Shown one piece after another: positions 54,401 through 64,000 of a DNA stretch of 64,000 nucleotides (positions are counted from its first letter, which is position 1; every line of letters starts with the position of its first letter). The notes under the pieces were generated by a model. The model saw only the letters and a program-made list of their open reading frames with translations. It made no database searches and was not told the origin of the DNA. Source of the DNA: Prostheceraeus crozeri (Eukaryota > Platyhelminthes > Polycladida > Euryleptidae); the NCBI GenBank assembly GCA_907163375.1, contig CAJQUW010008698.1, positions 186,001 to 250,000 on the forward strand, written 5' to 3'. The position numbers were made by a program, and so were the translations under genes.

Positions 54401-56795
54401 GGCCATCACAACACCGATCATGTCATCACATAAAAGGTAAACGTTGAATATATTGTGTGTATTTGCATTGTGCAAGTGCACCGTTCGACGGAATACACGT
54501 TTTCTTTTTTCATTTCATATTCTGCCATTTTTTCATGTCTATTTACAAATAGATTTCAGATCCTTCCAAGTGAATTTCATTACATCTTTAAAGTTGAGAT
54601 CGTTGATAGATATCTGAAATTTAATTGGAGAAATCTAAATTCGATTTGGAAATATCTGAATTAGACATGGAAAGGTGTAGAACACAACGCCCTCGAGTTT
54701 AGACGTGTACGAGTATACATAAATCTTGAATTGAAAATAGGTTTGACTTAATTGCCGATGTTTTGAATAATGAAAAAGGAAGTTTAGTTGTGACTTTTAT
54801 TTCACGATCCTGAATATCAGCCAATCATTGACAGATAGTGCCGTCATTATTGGATATTGCTGTCAATGCAGCTAAGCCTAAATGGATGACATTAATCATA
54901 CATTGGTGTTGACAGGCCAATAAAAGTTACAGAGTTCAACACTGAATCTAAATAGAACTTCAGTTAATACTTGATTATCTGATTTCTTATAACTCTATTG
55001 TGTGCGTAGTTGCTGATAATAAATAGCCTGTGGAGAATATATGTGAGAAGAAATCGTTCTAGACGATTAAACTTGTGTTTTCGTGTATTTCATTAACAGC
55101 AAGCATATATACTGGAGAGAAGGGAATGTTAATTGCCTGAGAAAGAGAAACATGTTTAACAGGACTTCATCAGGTGTGAACTTCATGAAACATGTCGGTC
55201 GCAAAGCAAATAGATACATCGAGTCAACGATCGATAAACAAACGAGATATTTCTCAACAACACTGCCATAGAATTTCCTTGATGCATCGGCTGTTGTTGT
55301 TGCAACACATAGTGGAGACTAAAACTTTCGAATAAAGCGCACGAAAGATGTCGTTGGTGAAATACGGTGTAAACATGTGCAAACAATGAAACAAGTATAG
55401 CTACGTCTGATTTCTATCAAGTTTGAGTAGCCAATCGAAGGTTGATACAAAACAAAATAGTTTACAAGCGGAGCGTGTTCCTTCAGCAAACTTGGCCTCG
55501 CAAAGATTGATAAGATCATTGATAGTACAAAATTCATTGATTAGCTATGTCTTAATTATTCATTTTCCAATTAATGAGCTTAATTATCATCATTCCATGA
55601 AAGGTGATTGCATGTAAATTAGCAGTAGTACATGCATGGCTCATTAAGAACTCACCAGTCTCCTCTACACTGCTTAATAGCTGAGCAAATGCAGGGTTAC
55701 CAGACCTCGACTCCAATTCCTTTACCGATTTCCTTTGTACGATGGCAAAACAGGGAAAGGATTTGCCCATTTTTGTGCGGCCAGTGATACTTAACTTCAC
55801 TTTCTGCAAAGGCGACGCAACAGTATGTTCATGAAGGTGAACGCTCAACAATAGAATTATGGGTTTTTCATACCCTAATGACGAAATATTGAGACCTACG
55901 GTACAGCACTGAATATTAGACTGGATGCTCTGAATGCATTCATTCTTATTAATTCTACATTTTCGGATATATTAGTGCAAATTCATCACGCATACGTGCG
56001 AATGATATCATGAGCTATATACGAAGATTCAAGGACAAGGTAGGAAAACATTCGTGTCAATGGCAATTACAATCATTGCAATCAGCAAGAATAATTCATA
56101 AAATGCGATTATTCTCCAACTCTCTTAAAATATCACAATTTTCGGCCAAACTGTAGAAATTAAAATTTCAGTTAGGAATTCCAGAAAAATCGCATGATTT
56201 GATAAAGCATTCATTGATTTTTTCTACTTATCCCGTTCACAAATAGGCTGAATCAAATAAGGTGTAGGGCAGTCTTACTACACTGATAACTCTGAACAAG
56301 GTTGGGATAATGCAAATTATGTGAGTGTTGGTACCTCCCCACATGCTTCCGACATTTAAGTACCACATTAAGCTATTGAGAGCATTGAGTTATAATTTGA
56401 GGTTTTAATTTTGGTTATAATTAAGAAACACTTTGCTATCAAAAGAATGCTTGACATACCTTGTTGCCAATATTATCCCGTTTTCGACGACTTGACACTT
56501 CCTCAAGACTAGTGATGAACTGATCCAACTTTTGGCCGACCAATTCACTTGATTCTGTACATTCGAAGAGAGCTAAGGCCTGCTGATCACATCCTGTCAC
56601 CGTCCATCCGTCTTCGTCATCCTCATTTCTCAACTGAGATGATGGATGAAGAAGCAGAAGAGCCGTAAGCCTCTCCACAGGTTCAAGAGCAACCAAACAC
56701 TTCACATTTCTGTCTGATGACTCCTGACCAGATGAAAGGTGTGTTAGCCACATAGAGACAGGAATTCGCAATCCAGTGCTGTCCTCGCATTCTAG
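33446..56795 (-). CDS. PASK: PAS-domain serine/threonine kinase, partial gene
   Basis: Eight exons on the minus strand (56795-56460, 55803-55656, 50379-50061, 45838-45658, 37192-36841, 35867-35087, 34069-33925, 33862-33733) join with consistent phases and encode about 797 residues. The order matches PASK: end of PAS-A, a second PAS region, a low-complexity acidic linker, an HRDG-containing segment and a C-terminal kinase. PASK is a conserved nutrient-responsive cytosolic/nuclear kinase in animals and yeast. The first exons, with the start of PAS-A, are not found; they should lie at higher coordinates. The terminal exon is uncertain: acceptors before 33468 (giving VNTMASS and stop) and before 33531 both fit the phase. 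Introns hold many transposon fossils, but the exons carry no stop. Confidence 0.9.
33733..33862 (-). CDS. PASK: PASK exon: kinase C-terminal helices
   Basis: It encodes LLSIMLTTDPAKRADVAMI and HSWLTQFVDIEKY, the end of the kinase domain. A GTGAGT donor shows that a further short terminal exon exists. Confidence 0.88.
33925..34069 (-). CDS. PASK: PASK exon: kinase C-lobe
   Basis: Joined in phase to the previous exon, it reads EYRGPEADVWSMGITLYTL then GENPFYDHEETIHGV, the alpha-F/G region of PASK. Confidence 0.92.
34090..34480. repeat. diverged repeat, copy 2, with inverted tail
   Basis: This is the second copy of the 32940-33270 repeat. The tail at 34401-34480 (GTGCGGAAGAAGGGCC) inverts the 34320-34345 part, so a local fold-back is present. 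It lies in a PASK intron. Confidence 0.55.
34490..35080. other. PASK intron sequence
   Basis: No separate gene or repeat is recognised. Confidence 0.5.
35087..35867 (-). CDS. PASK: PASK exon: kinase N-lobe and catalytic loop
   Basis: It includes the Gly-rich loop IGKGAFGFV, the ATP-binding lysine in EVVVKHI, HPNIVKV, the PASK-typical RLDEPLVSYIFRQLVSAV, catalytic loop HRDIKDEN, IDFGAAA and CGTLEFCSPE. All residues needed for catalysis are present. A Ser/Pro-rich linker precedes the domain. Confidence 0.95.
35870..36835. other. PASK intron sequence
   Basis: No separate feature is recognised. Confidence 0.5.
36841..37192 (-). CDS. PASK: PASK exon: RHRDG segment before kinase
   Basis: It encodes a beta-rich segment EGCFQGRGRHRDGSILELIY...LTVVWVSR, matching the conserved CYHRDG region ahead of the PASK kinase domain, then a Ser/Pro-rich linker. 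It begins after CTTTACAG and ends before GTGAGA. Confidence 0.85.
37200..39400. other. PASK intron sequence
   Basis: Nothing coding is recognised in this part of the large intron. Confidence 0.45.
39415..40735 (+). pseudogene. non-LTR retrotransposon fragment (reverse transcriptase)
   Basis: It starts inside the RT fingers (YKVMAKILQKRIE), then EQAGFRAGRGTTDQI, FIDFEKAFDSI, VLQGCPLSPHLFN, and in another frame after a stop CRYADDIVLVA. Downstream come FKYLGVLF, IYGSESW and a C-terminal RPRGRPRINWW. These are RTE/CR1-like LINE motifs in normal order. The 5' half with the endonuclease is missing, and stops or frameshifts occur near 39880 and 39990. It lies antisense in a PASK intron. Confidence 0.85.
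40740..45650. other. PASK intron sequence, no recognised feature
   Basis: Nearly 5 kb without a supported gene. Open frames are short and lack family motifs. Confidence 0.45.
45658..45838 (-). CDS. PASK: PASK linker exon
   Basis: A low-complexity Asn/Thr/Ser-rich linker (SLQNTSELLSEAR...). It is recognised by its acceptor GATTCCAG, donor GTGAGT and correct phase rather than by conservation. Confidence 0.7.
46525..47270 (-). pseudogene. piggyBac-like transposase remnant
   Basis: Reading down the minus strand: TNRWAKLRPLIDLVNENLK and LSIDEQIAAYFGQHRCKKYI (47255-47075), typical of the piggyBac DDE domain. Then a damaged middle, and finally NTYNRHMGGVDLLDGYLSN near 46590-46540, the piggyBac YNxxMGGVDxxD motif. 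Stops and frame changes separate the pieces. It lies in a PASK intron, close to a hAT-like element. Confidence 0.8.
47348..48664. mobile_element. hAT-like non-autonomous DNA element
   Basis: The ends are inverted: CAGGGGTGGGCCG at 47348 and CGGCCCAATCCTG at 48652-48664. TAATTG directly flanks both sides (47342-47347 and 48665-48670). Subterminal TGTCACATTTTGTCACA repeats occur at both ends. No transposase is seen. A SINE lies inside. Confidence 0.65.
47655..47830 (+). repeat. tRNA-related SINE
   Basis: It starts with GGTACAGTGGCTAAGTGCTTGG (Pol III A-box-like), then GGAAGGGCATCC, a core seen in several invertebrate SINEs, then a CAGACTGAAGTCTGACTATG tail region. It is nested in the hAT-like element. 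Confidence 0.6.
48680..50050. other. PASK intron sequence
   Basis: No supported feature. Confidence 0.45.
50061..50379 (-). CDS. PASK: PASK exon: PAS core with FGY...LIGQ motif
   Basis: It contains ISGLVTVRSDDSIHSCN and MLFGYNEAQLIGQPITSIIP, the conserved PAS core of PASK, followed by an acidic run (EEEEEE) and DEDDAVDN. Phases 1 and 2 match the neighbouring exons. Confidence 0.88.
50465..51560 (+). pseudogene. degenerate CR1/jockey-like LINE fragment
   Basis: FSKAFDKLPH, then SGVPQDSVLGT (normally SGVPQGSVLGP) and KYAEDVLF (normally YADD) mark a decayed reverse transcriptase. Its C-terminal part continues in several frames to about 51406, and the copy ends in an ATTATTATC-type simple repeat tail near 51530-51560. 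It is in a PASK intron, antisense. Confidence 0.75.
52130..52275 (-). repeat. SINE, inverted relative of the 47.7-kb copy
   Basis: CTTGGACGGTGCTGA...TAGTC matches the reverse complement of the 47755-47815 part of the SINE at 47655-47830. Confidence 0.5.
52300..53880. other. PASK intron sequence
   Basis: No supported feature. Confidence 0.45.
53905..54115 (+). repeat. LINE 3' tail copy
   Basis: It aligns with 32640-32840 (GGACCTGGGCGCA, GGGTCGAAATCTCGG-like and ATGGCGCTCA words in order). It is therefore a 5'-truncated copy of the LINE found at the right flank of the large element. Confidence 0.65.
54540..54670. repeat. partial copy of the ATCTGAAATTC repeat
   Basis: It has ATTTCAGATCCTTCC and GATATCTGAAATTTAATTGG in the same order as the 5.6-kb copies. 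Confidence 0.55.
54680..55650. other. PASK intron sequence
   Basis: No supported feature. Confidence 0.45.
55656..55803 (-). CDS. PASK: PASK exon: PAS continuation
   Basis: It lies between CTTTGCAG and GTGAGT. It encodes KVKLSITGRTKMGKSFP, the beta-strand end of the second PAS region, and a linker ending in EET. Confidence 0.85.
56460..56795 (-). CDS. PASK: PASK exon: end of PAS-A and next PAS region
   Basis: The exon begins after GACTTTCAG and ends before GTATGT. It reads IPVSMWLTHL then CLVALEPVERL, a signature of PASK between its first two PAS regions, then GCDQQALALFECTESSELVG. Length is 112 codons, phase 0 at both ends. Confidence 0.88.
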
Positions 56796-57309
56796 CTGAA
56801 AGTCAAAGAAGTAATTCATGTTTACCATAAGAATTTAGTCAATGAGATCAGAAGAATAATTATGAAATTGTTGATCATTTGTTTCTTGTGCATTTATCGG
56901 TTTTTACAAACATCGATATTTGAGATCATCATGAGTAAATCGACATAAATAGTCACTGATTGTTTCTGCAACAGCAAATGTAAAATGTGCTTAGGTTTCA
57001 TATCATCGTAAACCTTCGAGCTTAAGGATGCAGTTCACAATAACTGAATTGCCACAACAATCTATGCGTGTTTGCTCGTGCACAGCGGTTTACAGAAGCT
57101 GGGAGACAGAAGACTGAACGATATTCAGAGATACGAGAAGACGCCCATTTCAAATCAGCTTCTCTTCAATCCAGTTACGCAATTGAATATCATTATCATT
57201 ATATCTTATCATATGCCATTTTACAGACGTTGTCTTAGACCATCATCTGTTGGGAGTCGTGATACTCGTAATTTTAAAGAAAACGAGGCAGCATGAAAAA
57301 CCGAAGCCT

Positions 57310-57640
57310 TGCGCATTTCACACGTTGAAATAACCCGGCGAGGTGAACTCTAATCGATTCCAACACCTGAACGAAGTGGGGAATCTGGAGTTACAGTGGA
57401 CCATGTTAGCAGCCGCCGTAACTGAAGTGGCAAGGAAAACTGAAGGGATAAGACCCGAAACAATGAGAGAGCAGTGGTTCCAAGAACCCCATGTGGAAAA
57501 TGAACGATGAGCGGAGGAAGGTGAAGAGCGAAATGGACGCAGCAGAAAGAGAAAGGACGCTGCAAAATAGCTGTCCTTGGGGCTTGCGAAAAAAGGTGAA
57601 AGAGCATGGAAACTAAAAAACAAACGGTTGACTGATGTGA
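57310..57640 (+). pseudogene. LINE endonuclease-RT linker fragment
   Basis: One frame reads NRFQHLNEVGN.ELQW then AAAVTEVARKTEG and a basic end. This resembles the stretch between endonuclease and RT in RTE/CR1-like LINE proteins. A stop interrupts it near 57509. Confidence 0.4.
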
Positions 57641-58329
57641 TGAAATTACAATACTGATATACTACACGACTCATTTAGATTTGTACGATGATATAATTAA
57701 AGAAAACATGAAATAAATTACCGCAGTTCTTCTAATCCCTTTTATCCCTAGGGCTCTATGTCATTTTGACTCTTCCTGCGCTGATTTTAGACACATGCTT
57801 GCGTTATATTTCAGGATCGATTTGCATTAAATCAGCATAAAACCATTGCTACATCCATAAACATAGGTAAGGTAAAAACACTGCTTAAAAAATTTGATGA
57901 CAAATTTCTAATGCTCAACTTCTTTTGAAGAGTACTTGACGTGGATGGCTTAACACTTTCACATGCTTGATAATGTGAACACAAGCTAATCACAAAAATT
58001 AATAGCTGTCTTCAAATTCATGTGACAGCTGTACATCCAGTTGGCTTATCCCATTCAACCTCGTATTACTTACCGGTAACTGCTTCGAAAAAAACTGGTT
58101 GCAAATGAAAGATGATGATCAATAAGGTTTTATATAAATAGTTATCATAATTGGCACGCCTACCTGCATTCGCACGACTTGCTATTCATCAGTTGCCGTC
58201 TTGAGGTGTTGGCTATTCATTGACTATCGAATCATTTGATATTAAAAGTGATAGCACTGCTAGAGTTTGATATTGATTGAATTAGAATCACAGTCAAAGT
58301 GATTATAGGTATTGGTGGTGATATACCCT

Positions 58330-58601
58330 GGGAATATTATTGGAATTATAAAATTACACGTGACAAGGGCAAACAATTCTATATTGGCAGCACTATTAGA
58401 CATTTACACATCCGCTGTCGTGAACACACCACCAACATCAACTCATCCATATTCAACCACCTGCAAACGAGTAACATCTCTAGGACAAGAATAACAACAA
58501 CAATTTTGTCATTTGATGATGATTCAACCAACCTTCGTTTGAGAGAAGCCTACTATATTAACAAGCTAGCAACCAAAGATCAACTCAAGACACGAACTTG
58601 A
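58330..58601 (+). pseudogene. GIY-YIG endonuclease fragment, Penelope-like
   Basis: QFYIGSTIRHLHIRCREH carries the YIG-x-T-x8-R-x3-H pattern of GIY-YIG nucleases, followed by LREAYYINKLATKDQLKTR, the conserved glutamate region. Such a domain C-terminal to an RT is typical of Penelope-like retroelements. The GIY half is poor and no RT precedes it, so this is a truncated remnant. Confidence 0.6.
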
Positions 58602-58871
58602 CAGTTATTGAGATTTCCTTTTTCATTGACTTTGTTATTCCACAGCAATCAGATTTTTTATTCACATCCTATTTCTTCCCTTTTTTCTTCCTGTGAGGTC
58701 ATTTACTGTAAATGATATTGGTGCTATATAACCCTTTACTACCTGCCGCATAGTTCCTTCTCTTGCCATAGTTTTGTATATTTTGTATATCCTTTTATAT
58801 ATCTCTTGATGTGAATTTCAAATTTTATTCTATAAATCATTCACTTACTGCCTGATGATACCTACGGATAG

Positions 58872-59543
58872 CAGGGATGCGGAGTCCTATCATTTTGATA
58901 CACATAGCCTAGTTTTTTGAAAAGAACTGGTAACCTATATCATAGATCACTATAGGCTTACCTGACCTATCTTCAGTGATCATTGCTGTATCAATTATTA
59001 ATAATTTTCAATGAAAGTTTATCAAAAGTCGCTTTCAGTTATATGCATGCGAATCGACTGCTTCCATCTTCTTGATGTGTGCTTCACACGGTTTTTCTCC
59101 AGTCTCTACCAGGCAGGAAAATCCCCAATGCTTCTCCAAAAATATGAGTACACTTTCGATTTTAATATGCGCTTTGCAGGAGCATCACACACGATTAACG
59201 TGAGAGTAAGAGGTAATGTTCTCAAACTAATATTTTACTTTTGTCTCCGATGTGACCTTTGGCGCGTAGGTGCGATCGAGGCTGGGAAAGTTTTGCCTTC
59301 TCTACTAAATCACCGAGTAAAAAGACAATCCTTTTTTCACTATCACGGTTCATTCCCTTAACTATTACAAGAGCTTTGTATGCACTGTTGTCTCTGTACT
59401 TTTGTTTGACGGAGAAAGCTGACATCAAGACAATGACAACTATGCACGAGAATAAATAATTTGTTTGTATTGTATTTCGGATCTAGTTATAGGCCGGAGT
59501 CCGGAGTCCTATCATTTGATAGGACTCCGACTCCGCATCCCTG
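58872..59543. mobile_element. hAT non-autonomous element (672 bp) with 8-bp target duplication
   Basis: It begins CAGGGATGCGGAGTC and ends GACTCCGCATCCCTG, and is flanked by perfect copies of ACGGATAG (58864-58871 and 59544-59551). Eight-base duplications and CAGGG ends are hAT hallmarks. The right end carries a palindrome at 59503-59528. No transposase is encoded. Confidence 0.85.
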
Positions 59544-59679
59544 ACGGATAGTCGCAGAAATATATTGCACTAATCAGCAATTATAGATAAATTCTACCAA
59601 TTTACTTAGTTCTTTCCAATCTCTACAAAATAAGATATACCCTGGGTTCTATTTCATGCTGAGTGTCCTTACCCGGGTT

Positions 59680-59810
59680 CTTGGGGTCCGGTTGAAATAG
59701 AAGAAATGCGACATGTGAATTGAATGCCAACTTTTTCAACAGCAGTTAATAGCTGAAACTCTGCTGCATCTCTAACAGCCGATATATTTTCGCATAAAGA
59801 TGCATTTTCA
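59680..59810 (-). CDS. possible exon of unknown gene
   Basis: The minus strand reads ENISAVRDAAEFQLLTAVEK...SISTGPQEP to a GTAAGG donor near 59674. The look is protein-like and an acceptor-like AAAAG precedes it, but no family is recognised. It could be an upstream PASK exon or another gene. Confidence 0.25.
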
Positions 59811-61534
59811 CTTTTGTTAGAAATGATTAAGAACATAGAGACTATAATACGAAAATCATTGAAGTTTGTTTGAAAATAAAATTCGCAATTAGAAATGAAC
59901 CTCCGAAGTGATTTTTCAAGAGCATGGTCATAAAAAGAACATCCTATATTCACACCACGTACAGCAAATATGTGTCGGTATTCTCGGCTTTAAAAACTTT
60001 GCTAACATTTCTTGCTGCTTTGATATTCACAGTTATTGTCTTTTTTCTGCTGCTGCTTGGCTTCGTCATATCATGTCCTCTCTACACAGCGAGCAAGGAT
60101 ATCTGCGAATTATTATTCGATTTTTAAGGCGTTCAGTACATTTAATTGATACTCATATTTAATTCAGTAACGGTAAAAATGTTTCTGTGTTCGCGAATAT
60201 TGTGTTATAAGATTGCCTGTTGATTTCTCTATCGCTTTGCTTATTTTCGAGAGCAAACAACTTTAACACTGACATTTTGCACTAACAGATCAACTGAGAA
60301 TGACAGTATATGAACTCGAATATCGATTGGTTGATCCTGTTTACTCTCCTGCCTACTTCCAGCTCATAAAGGGCGTTTCGCAACGAGTGTTTCACTCTGC
60401 TTGTATTTCCCGCGTGAAAGGAAATGAAGATTTTAGTTGCACCTGGATTAACAGGTTCGCACTGAAAAATGATTCCACAAAAATGCTTCAGATGTCTCTA
60501 TAGTCCGAGGATTGACCAACATCGACCACTGTCATCCCATTTTAAGTGATTACGCACCACGGAGACATTATTTGACACCAAATTGAGGGATATATTTACT
60601 ATGGTTCGTGTTACACTACCTATGACACATGCAAGCATTCAGACATGATATTATATTGGAGGTTCCCGTGTAGTGTCCCTTGCAATATGCGGCACTTGAA
60701 AAAACGAATCAAGGAAATCAAAGCGCAAATCTAAGTTCCAGCAGATATTTTAGGCACAACGTAGTTAGGACAGCCTTTGGTACGAACTTATATCAGACAT
60801 AGAAGTGAAAACGAGTCATGGTAACGCTCAGCTGTTCCACGATGCTAATAAGTGCACATGAGATCCAGATCTTGCCTAAAACGAACAAGTTGCATTCCCA
60901 AGCAAGATATAAGTTCGTCTCCTTATTTTTCGTTTCATTTCAAAATGTTTGAATAACAAAGTCTTATCAAACTAACCGTCTTTCTGTAGTCTGTACAATA
61001 ATGTCGTGCTCGAGCTCGATGTAGCCTTCTTAAATGTTTAAGTGCCTAGGGCTTATTTATCGCTTTAGTACAACGTCCGACTATTCAAATGACAAATGTG
61101 TTTGGGGAACATTCGCATCTGACTGAATATTTACCACTCTTCAAGAACTCATTGATGAAGCTGCCACTTGAATTTTCGCAACAAAAACAAAAGCAAATTT
61201 GATAGCGTTCATCTAGCGTGAATCGAGCGTCATGCTCCTAAACTTAGAAAAGAGGAGAAAAATTTCTTATCTCTCTCGTCTGTCACGCTTTCTAAACCTT
61301 GTCAACAACCTGCACATTACCTCCTAACTTCCGAAATCTCCCAGAGCTCAGGAAGCGTTAGAATCGGTGATTGTCGGCTGCATAAGGTCATCCAACATAA
61401 CAAAACTAAATCATTTCTATCAGCAAACTAGGCGCAGACGACTGTGACATTGCTGTTTAGACAATCTTTAGGAACACTGGCTGCGACCAAGCCAATTACA
61501 GGAAGGAAAAAACGTCTATGTATCAAACAGGACG

Positions 61535-61690
61535 AAAACTTATTACCAACCTTACGCTGGGAATTCCCAGAATCAAGCCGACAATGTGTACATAAAGGGT
61601 TCTTCCCTGCAATATCTATCCACGTTTGTACAGGATCTTCACACGATGCACAATATTTCTTCAACAGGAGATTTCACATACACGCTAAAA
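61535..61690 (-). CDS. possible exon with two CxxC pairs
   Basis: The minus strand reads KKYCASCEDPVQTWIDIAGK then NPLCTHCRLDSG, ending at CCCAGC|GTAAGG. Two CxxC pairs suggest zinc binding. The frame closes upstream close to a TATTTTAG acceptor-like site. Unrecognised and tentative. Confidence 0.25.
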
Positions 61691-61930
61691 TATTAACAAT
61701 GAAAATCGATATGTCCTTGTTGAAAAATAAACAAATATATGGAATCGGATGCCATTGAAAACAAATGAGATCCACTTCACAAAAATGTGACTAACATCAC
61801 TGAGTGAAGGCAGTTAGAACTTTTTGAGATTAAATCACGAAACCCCTCCTCTGAATGTTTGTGTCCAGTAGACATCGCTTTTATTGCGGAGCGTTAAAAA
61901 ACAAAAGCACTTTCTGTAAGTTGATGTTAA

Positions 61931-62070
61931 GAAACCAAGTAGACAAGATGGTAATAATTCTTGTTCTTTAATATGCCTTATTAATTTCGGCCTGCTCTTA
62001 GGCCCTCATCAGAAGCAGAGACTCTGCTTCTGAAAAAAAAGAATTATTACCATCTTGTCTACTTGGTTTC
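61931..62070 (-). repeat. fold-back element with hammerhead-like core
   Basis: Two 32-base arms (61931-61962 and 62039-62070) are inverted copies. An inner palindrome CAGAAGCAGAG-A-CTCTGCTTCTG lies at 62010-62032. On the minus strand CTGATGA is followed by GGGCC...GGCC and GAAA, the order of a hammerhead ribozyme's conserved strands and stem II, a feature of Penelope-like elements. A proper NUH cleavage site and stem III are not evident. Confidence 0.55.
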
Positions 62071-62099
62071 CCAACTTCAACTTAAAGAAAATGATGATA

Positions 62100-64000
62100 C
62101 AAACGTAACCTGAAGAATACAAAGAAAATTTGTGTTTCACAAGCATTCCTGTTTCAGCCAATATTTCAAAACATGATTTTCGTGTTGAAATTTGTAAATC
62201 CGACCATGAGATCGACTCTTATTTCATGTACATGCACTAGATAATTAAGCATTCTAGGAAAGGTGTTTTAGACAAGCAAGGTAAGTTGAAATCGACACCA
62301 TTATTTAAACTAGCTGGCCCCGCTTGAACATATCCGGATATTGAAGACGCTCTCGAACAGCAGAATACATATTAGAGAGCATCCTTCTCGAGAAAATTCA
62401 TTTTCTTCTTCGCACTTTGCAGAAAATGTGCAACTTTTGAGTTCTTTAAGATATTTTTTTCGGTCGACATTGAGATCGCAGGAATACTAGCGTGAGGTCT
62501 GCATAAACTGCACTCCAGGCCACTCGGATTTGTGTCGCCGCGAGTAGAGATGGTTGCATTACTCTGACAGTCACTTCCATTCCTGCGAACGGTGTTGTAT
62601 CATGTTTCAAGACCAAAACATTTCAGCTTCAGCCATGAACGCAGAATGCTCCGCTGAATGATGATTGCTTTCTAACGATTATATGCAAAAAAGTATACAT
62701 TTTAGTAAAATGGAACATCTTAAATAACGCAGAAATTCAGCAAAAGTGCACTCTCTTTAATTTCATAAGCATTATGTAGAATAAGAATGGACTATTTCAA
62801 CAACTAGCACATGATTAACGGAATCCTCAGGTCAGTTATGTTCTGTACTAATTTTCTCGAAGAAAATTTGATTCATTTCTCTATCATTCGCTCTGACAAA
62901 TATGTCAAGATCATGACAGGAAAGACTGTCACATGCGGCGATGTTTCATACGAATTTGACCTGTCATATCAGGTAAAAGCCATTCCTCATATCTACGGAA
63001 GAGAATCTCAGGGCAAGAATGTGATGTGTCTCTAATCCATCAAAGGAAATAACGCGACAACTCTGATTGATATCGATAAAATTTCTGTAAATTCGTGATG
63101 TGTTGATCTCTCTGAGTTACTGACTGAATTCCGATTATTCAATATTTGTTCTCCACAAAATTCTGGTTTCAGCTTCATATTCATTAGTTCTGTGTGACTA
63201 CACGTTTTCGCTATATTTCTAATCAAAATGCACATATCATCCATTAAATTCAATAAATAATTCATATATCATTCCCAATGACATAACATTAATATTATGC
63301 ATATATTAAGCCGCGAATCACTTTCAGAAATATTCGTGAAAAAATGTTGATAATGCACCGTCAAATTGTAGTAAGAAGATATTTGAAACTGCGGAACCTA
63401 GTGGAAACAGGCTGAAAAGCCAGCACAGAAATTTATAAAAAATGCATATTGCTCAGTTAACGTGCACATTATTCAGTTTCTACAGAATACTAAAATCGTC
63501 AGCGCAATGTGTCTAGATAATCTGGTCTGGACTTGGGCTCGAATGCTGCACATCATTTGCATGGTTATGTGATAGATTTATTCATTTAATTCGTTGTGAA
63601 TTCCACAATCACTGTCAAAAATCACTGTCATATGAGTCAATTTCAGTATAAGCGCTCAGAAAGGGACATCAGGTAGAAATATGAGGACCTCCTTCCGTTC
63701 CTTCTAAAAAATGTGTTGAATTTTGGATCTTCATGATAAAAATTGTATAGATATAGAGCAGGCAAGACGGAAATGCTTTGTCTTTTTTTCAGATATCCGC
63801 AAAATGCAACAACAGCTCTGTTTCAATTCAGGATAGCGCAGCAATTATCTCGATCATATACTCGCATTATTTGAATCTAGAAACACAGTCTCATTACCAA
63901 GTCATGTTTAAAACACATCCACAATCCGAACTCCAGCGTCGTAAATGATGTTGACATAACTACATGACAAGCATCGCATTGATTCCAAAAGTACATCCAA
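62100..64000. other. gene-free interval
   Basis: No supported coding or RNA feature. Short frames lack splice context. Confidence 0.4.

Overview
The window is animal (invertebrate) nuclear DNA: AT-rich, with spliced genes, long introns, SINEs, LINEs, Penelope-, pogo-, piggyBac- and hAT-type remnants, and a clear metazoan gene, PAS-domain kinase (PASK), on the minus strand. I cannot name the species; the repeat mix suggests a marine or lophotrochozoan-like invertebrate, but that is inference.

Layout. 1-8.6 kb: gene-poor DNA with a decayed pogo-like transposase (3.3-4.2 kb) and a family of locally duplicated AT-rich repeats. 8.59-30.82 kb: one mobile or virus-derived element of about 22.2 kb, bounded by terminal inverted repeats (TIRs) of about 5.3 and 4.9 kb that are almost identical. 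30.9-32.8 kb: a degenerate LINE carrying two tRNA-like repeats. 33.4-56.8 kb: PASK, with eight internal exons whose splice phases all agree, and introns holding two LINE fragments, a piggyBac remnant, a hAT-like element and SINEs. 57-64 kb: mostly gene-free, with LINE and Penelope fragments, a 672-bp hAT element with an 8-bp target duplication, and a fold-back element with a hammerhead-like core.

The element is the main discovery candidate. Its 12-kb unique centre encodes a family-B DNA polymerase of about 1,471 residues in six phase-consistent exons (minus strand), and on the plus strand a row of small genes, most with their own TATA box. These include a DEDDh exonuclease-like protein and a RING-like Cys/His protein; the others are unrecognised. 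I see no integrase, packaging ATPase, adenain-type protease or jelly-roll capsid gene, so it is not a standard Polinton/Maverick or adintovirus.

Each TIR has an inward promoter (bZIP-like site, E-box, TATA box, then a 5' splice site). It is followed by a family of about 170-200-nt modules that look like structured RNA. The modules keep motifs in fixed order and include hairpins with compensatory changes. Around them lie several hairpins that share the loop GATAGC while their stems differ. An extra copy of the module sits inside the leader intron of the polymerase gene, just after that gene's own TATA box and 5' splice site. Arrays of about 30-bp units, most carrying AATAAA, follow the leader region in each TIR and the plus-strand gene cluster. 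Together these suggest a self-contained replicon-like element with its own DNA polymerase, exonuclease and a repeated intronic/leader RNA.
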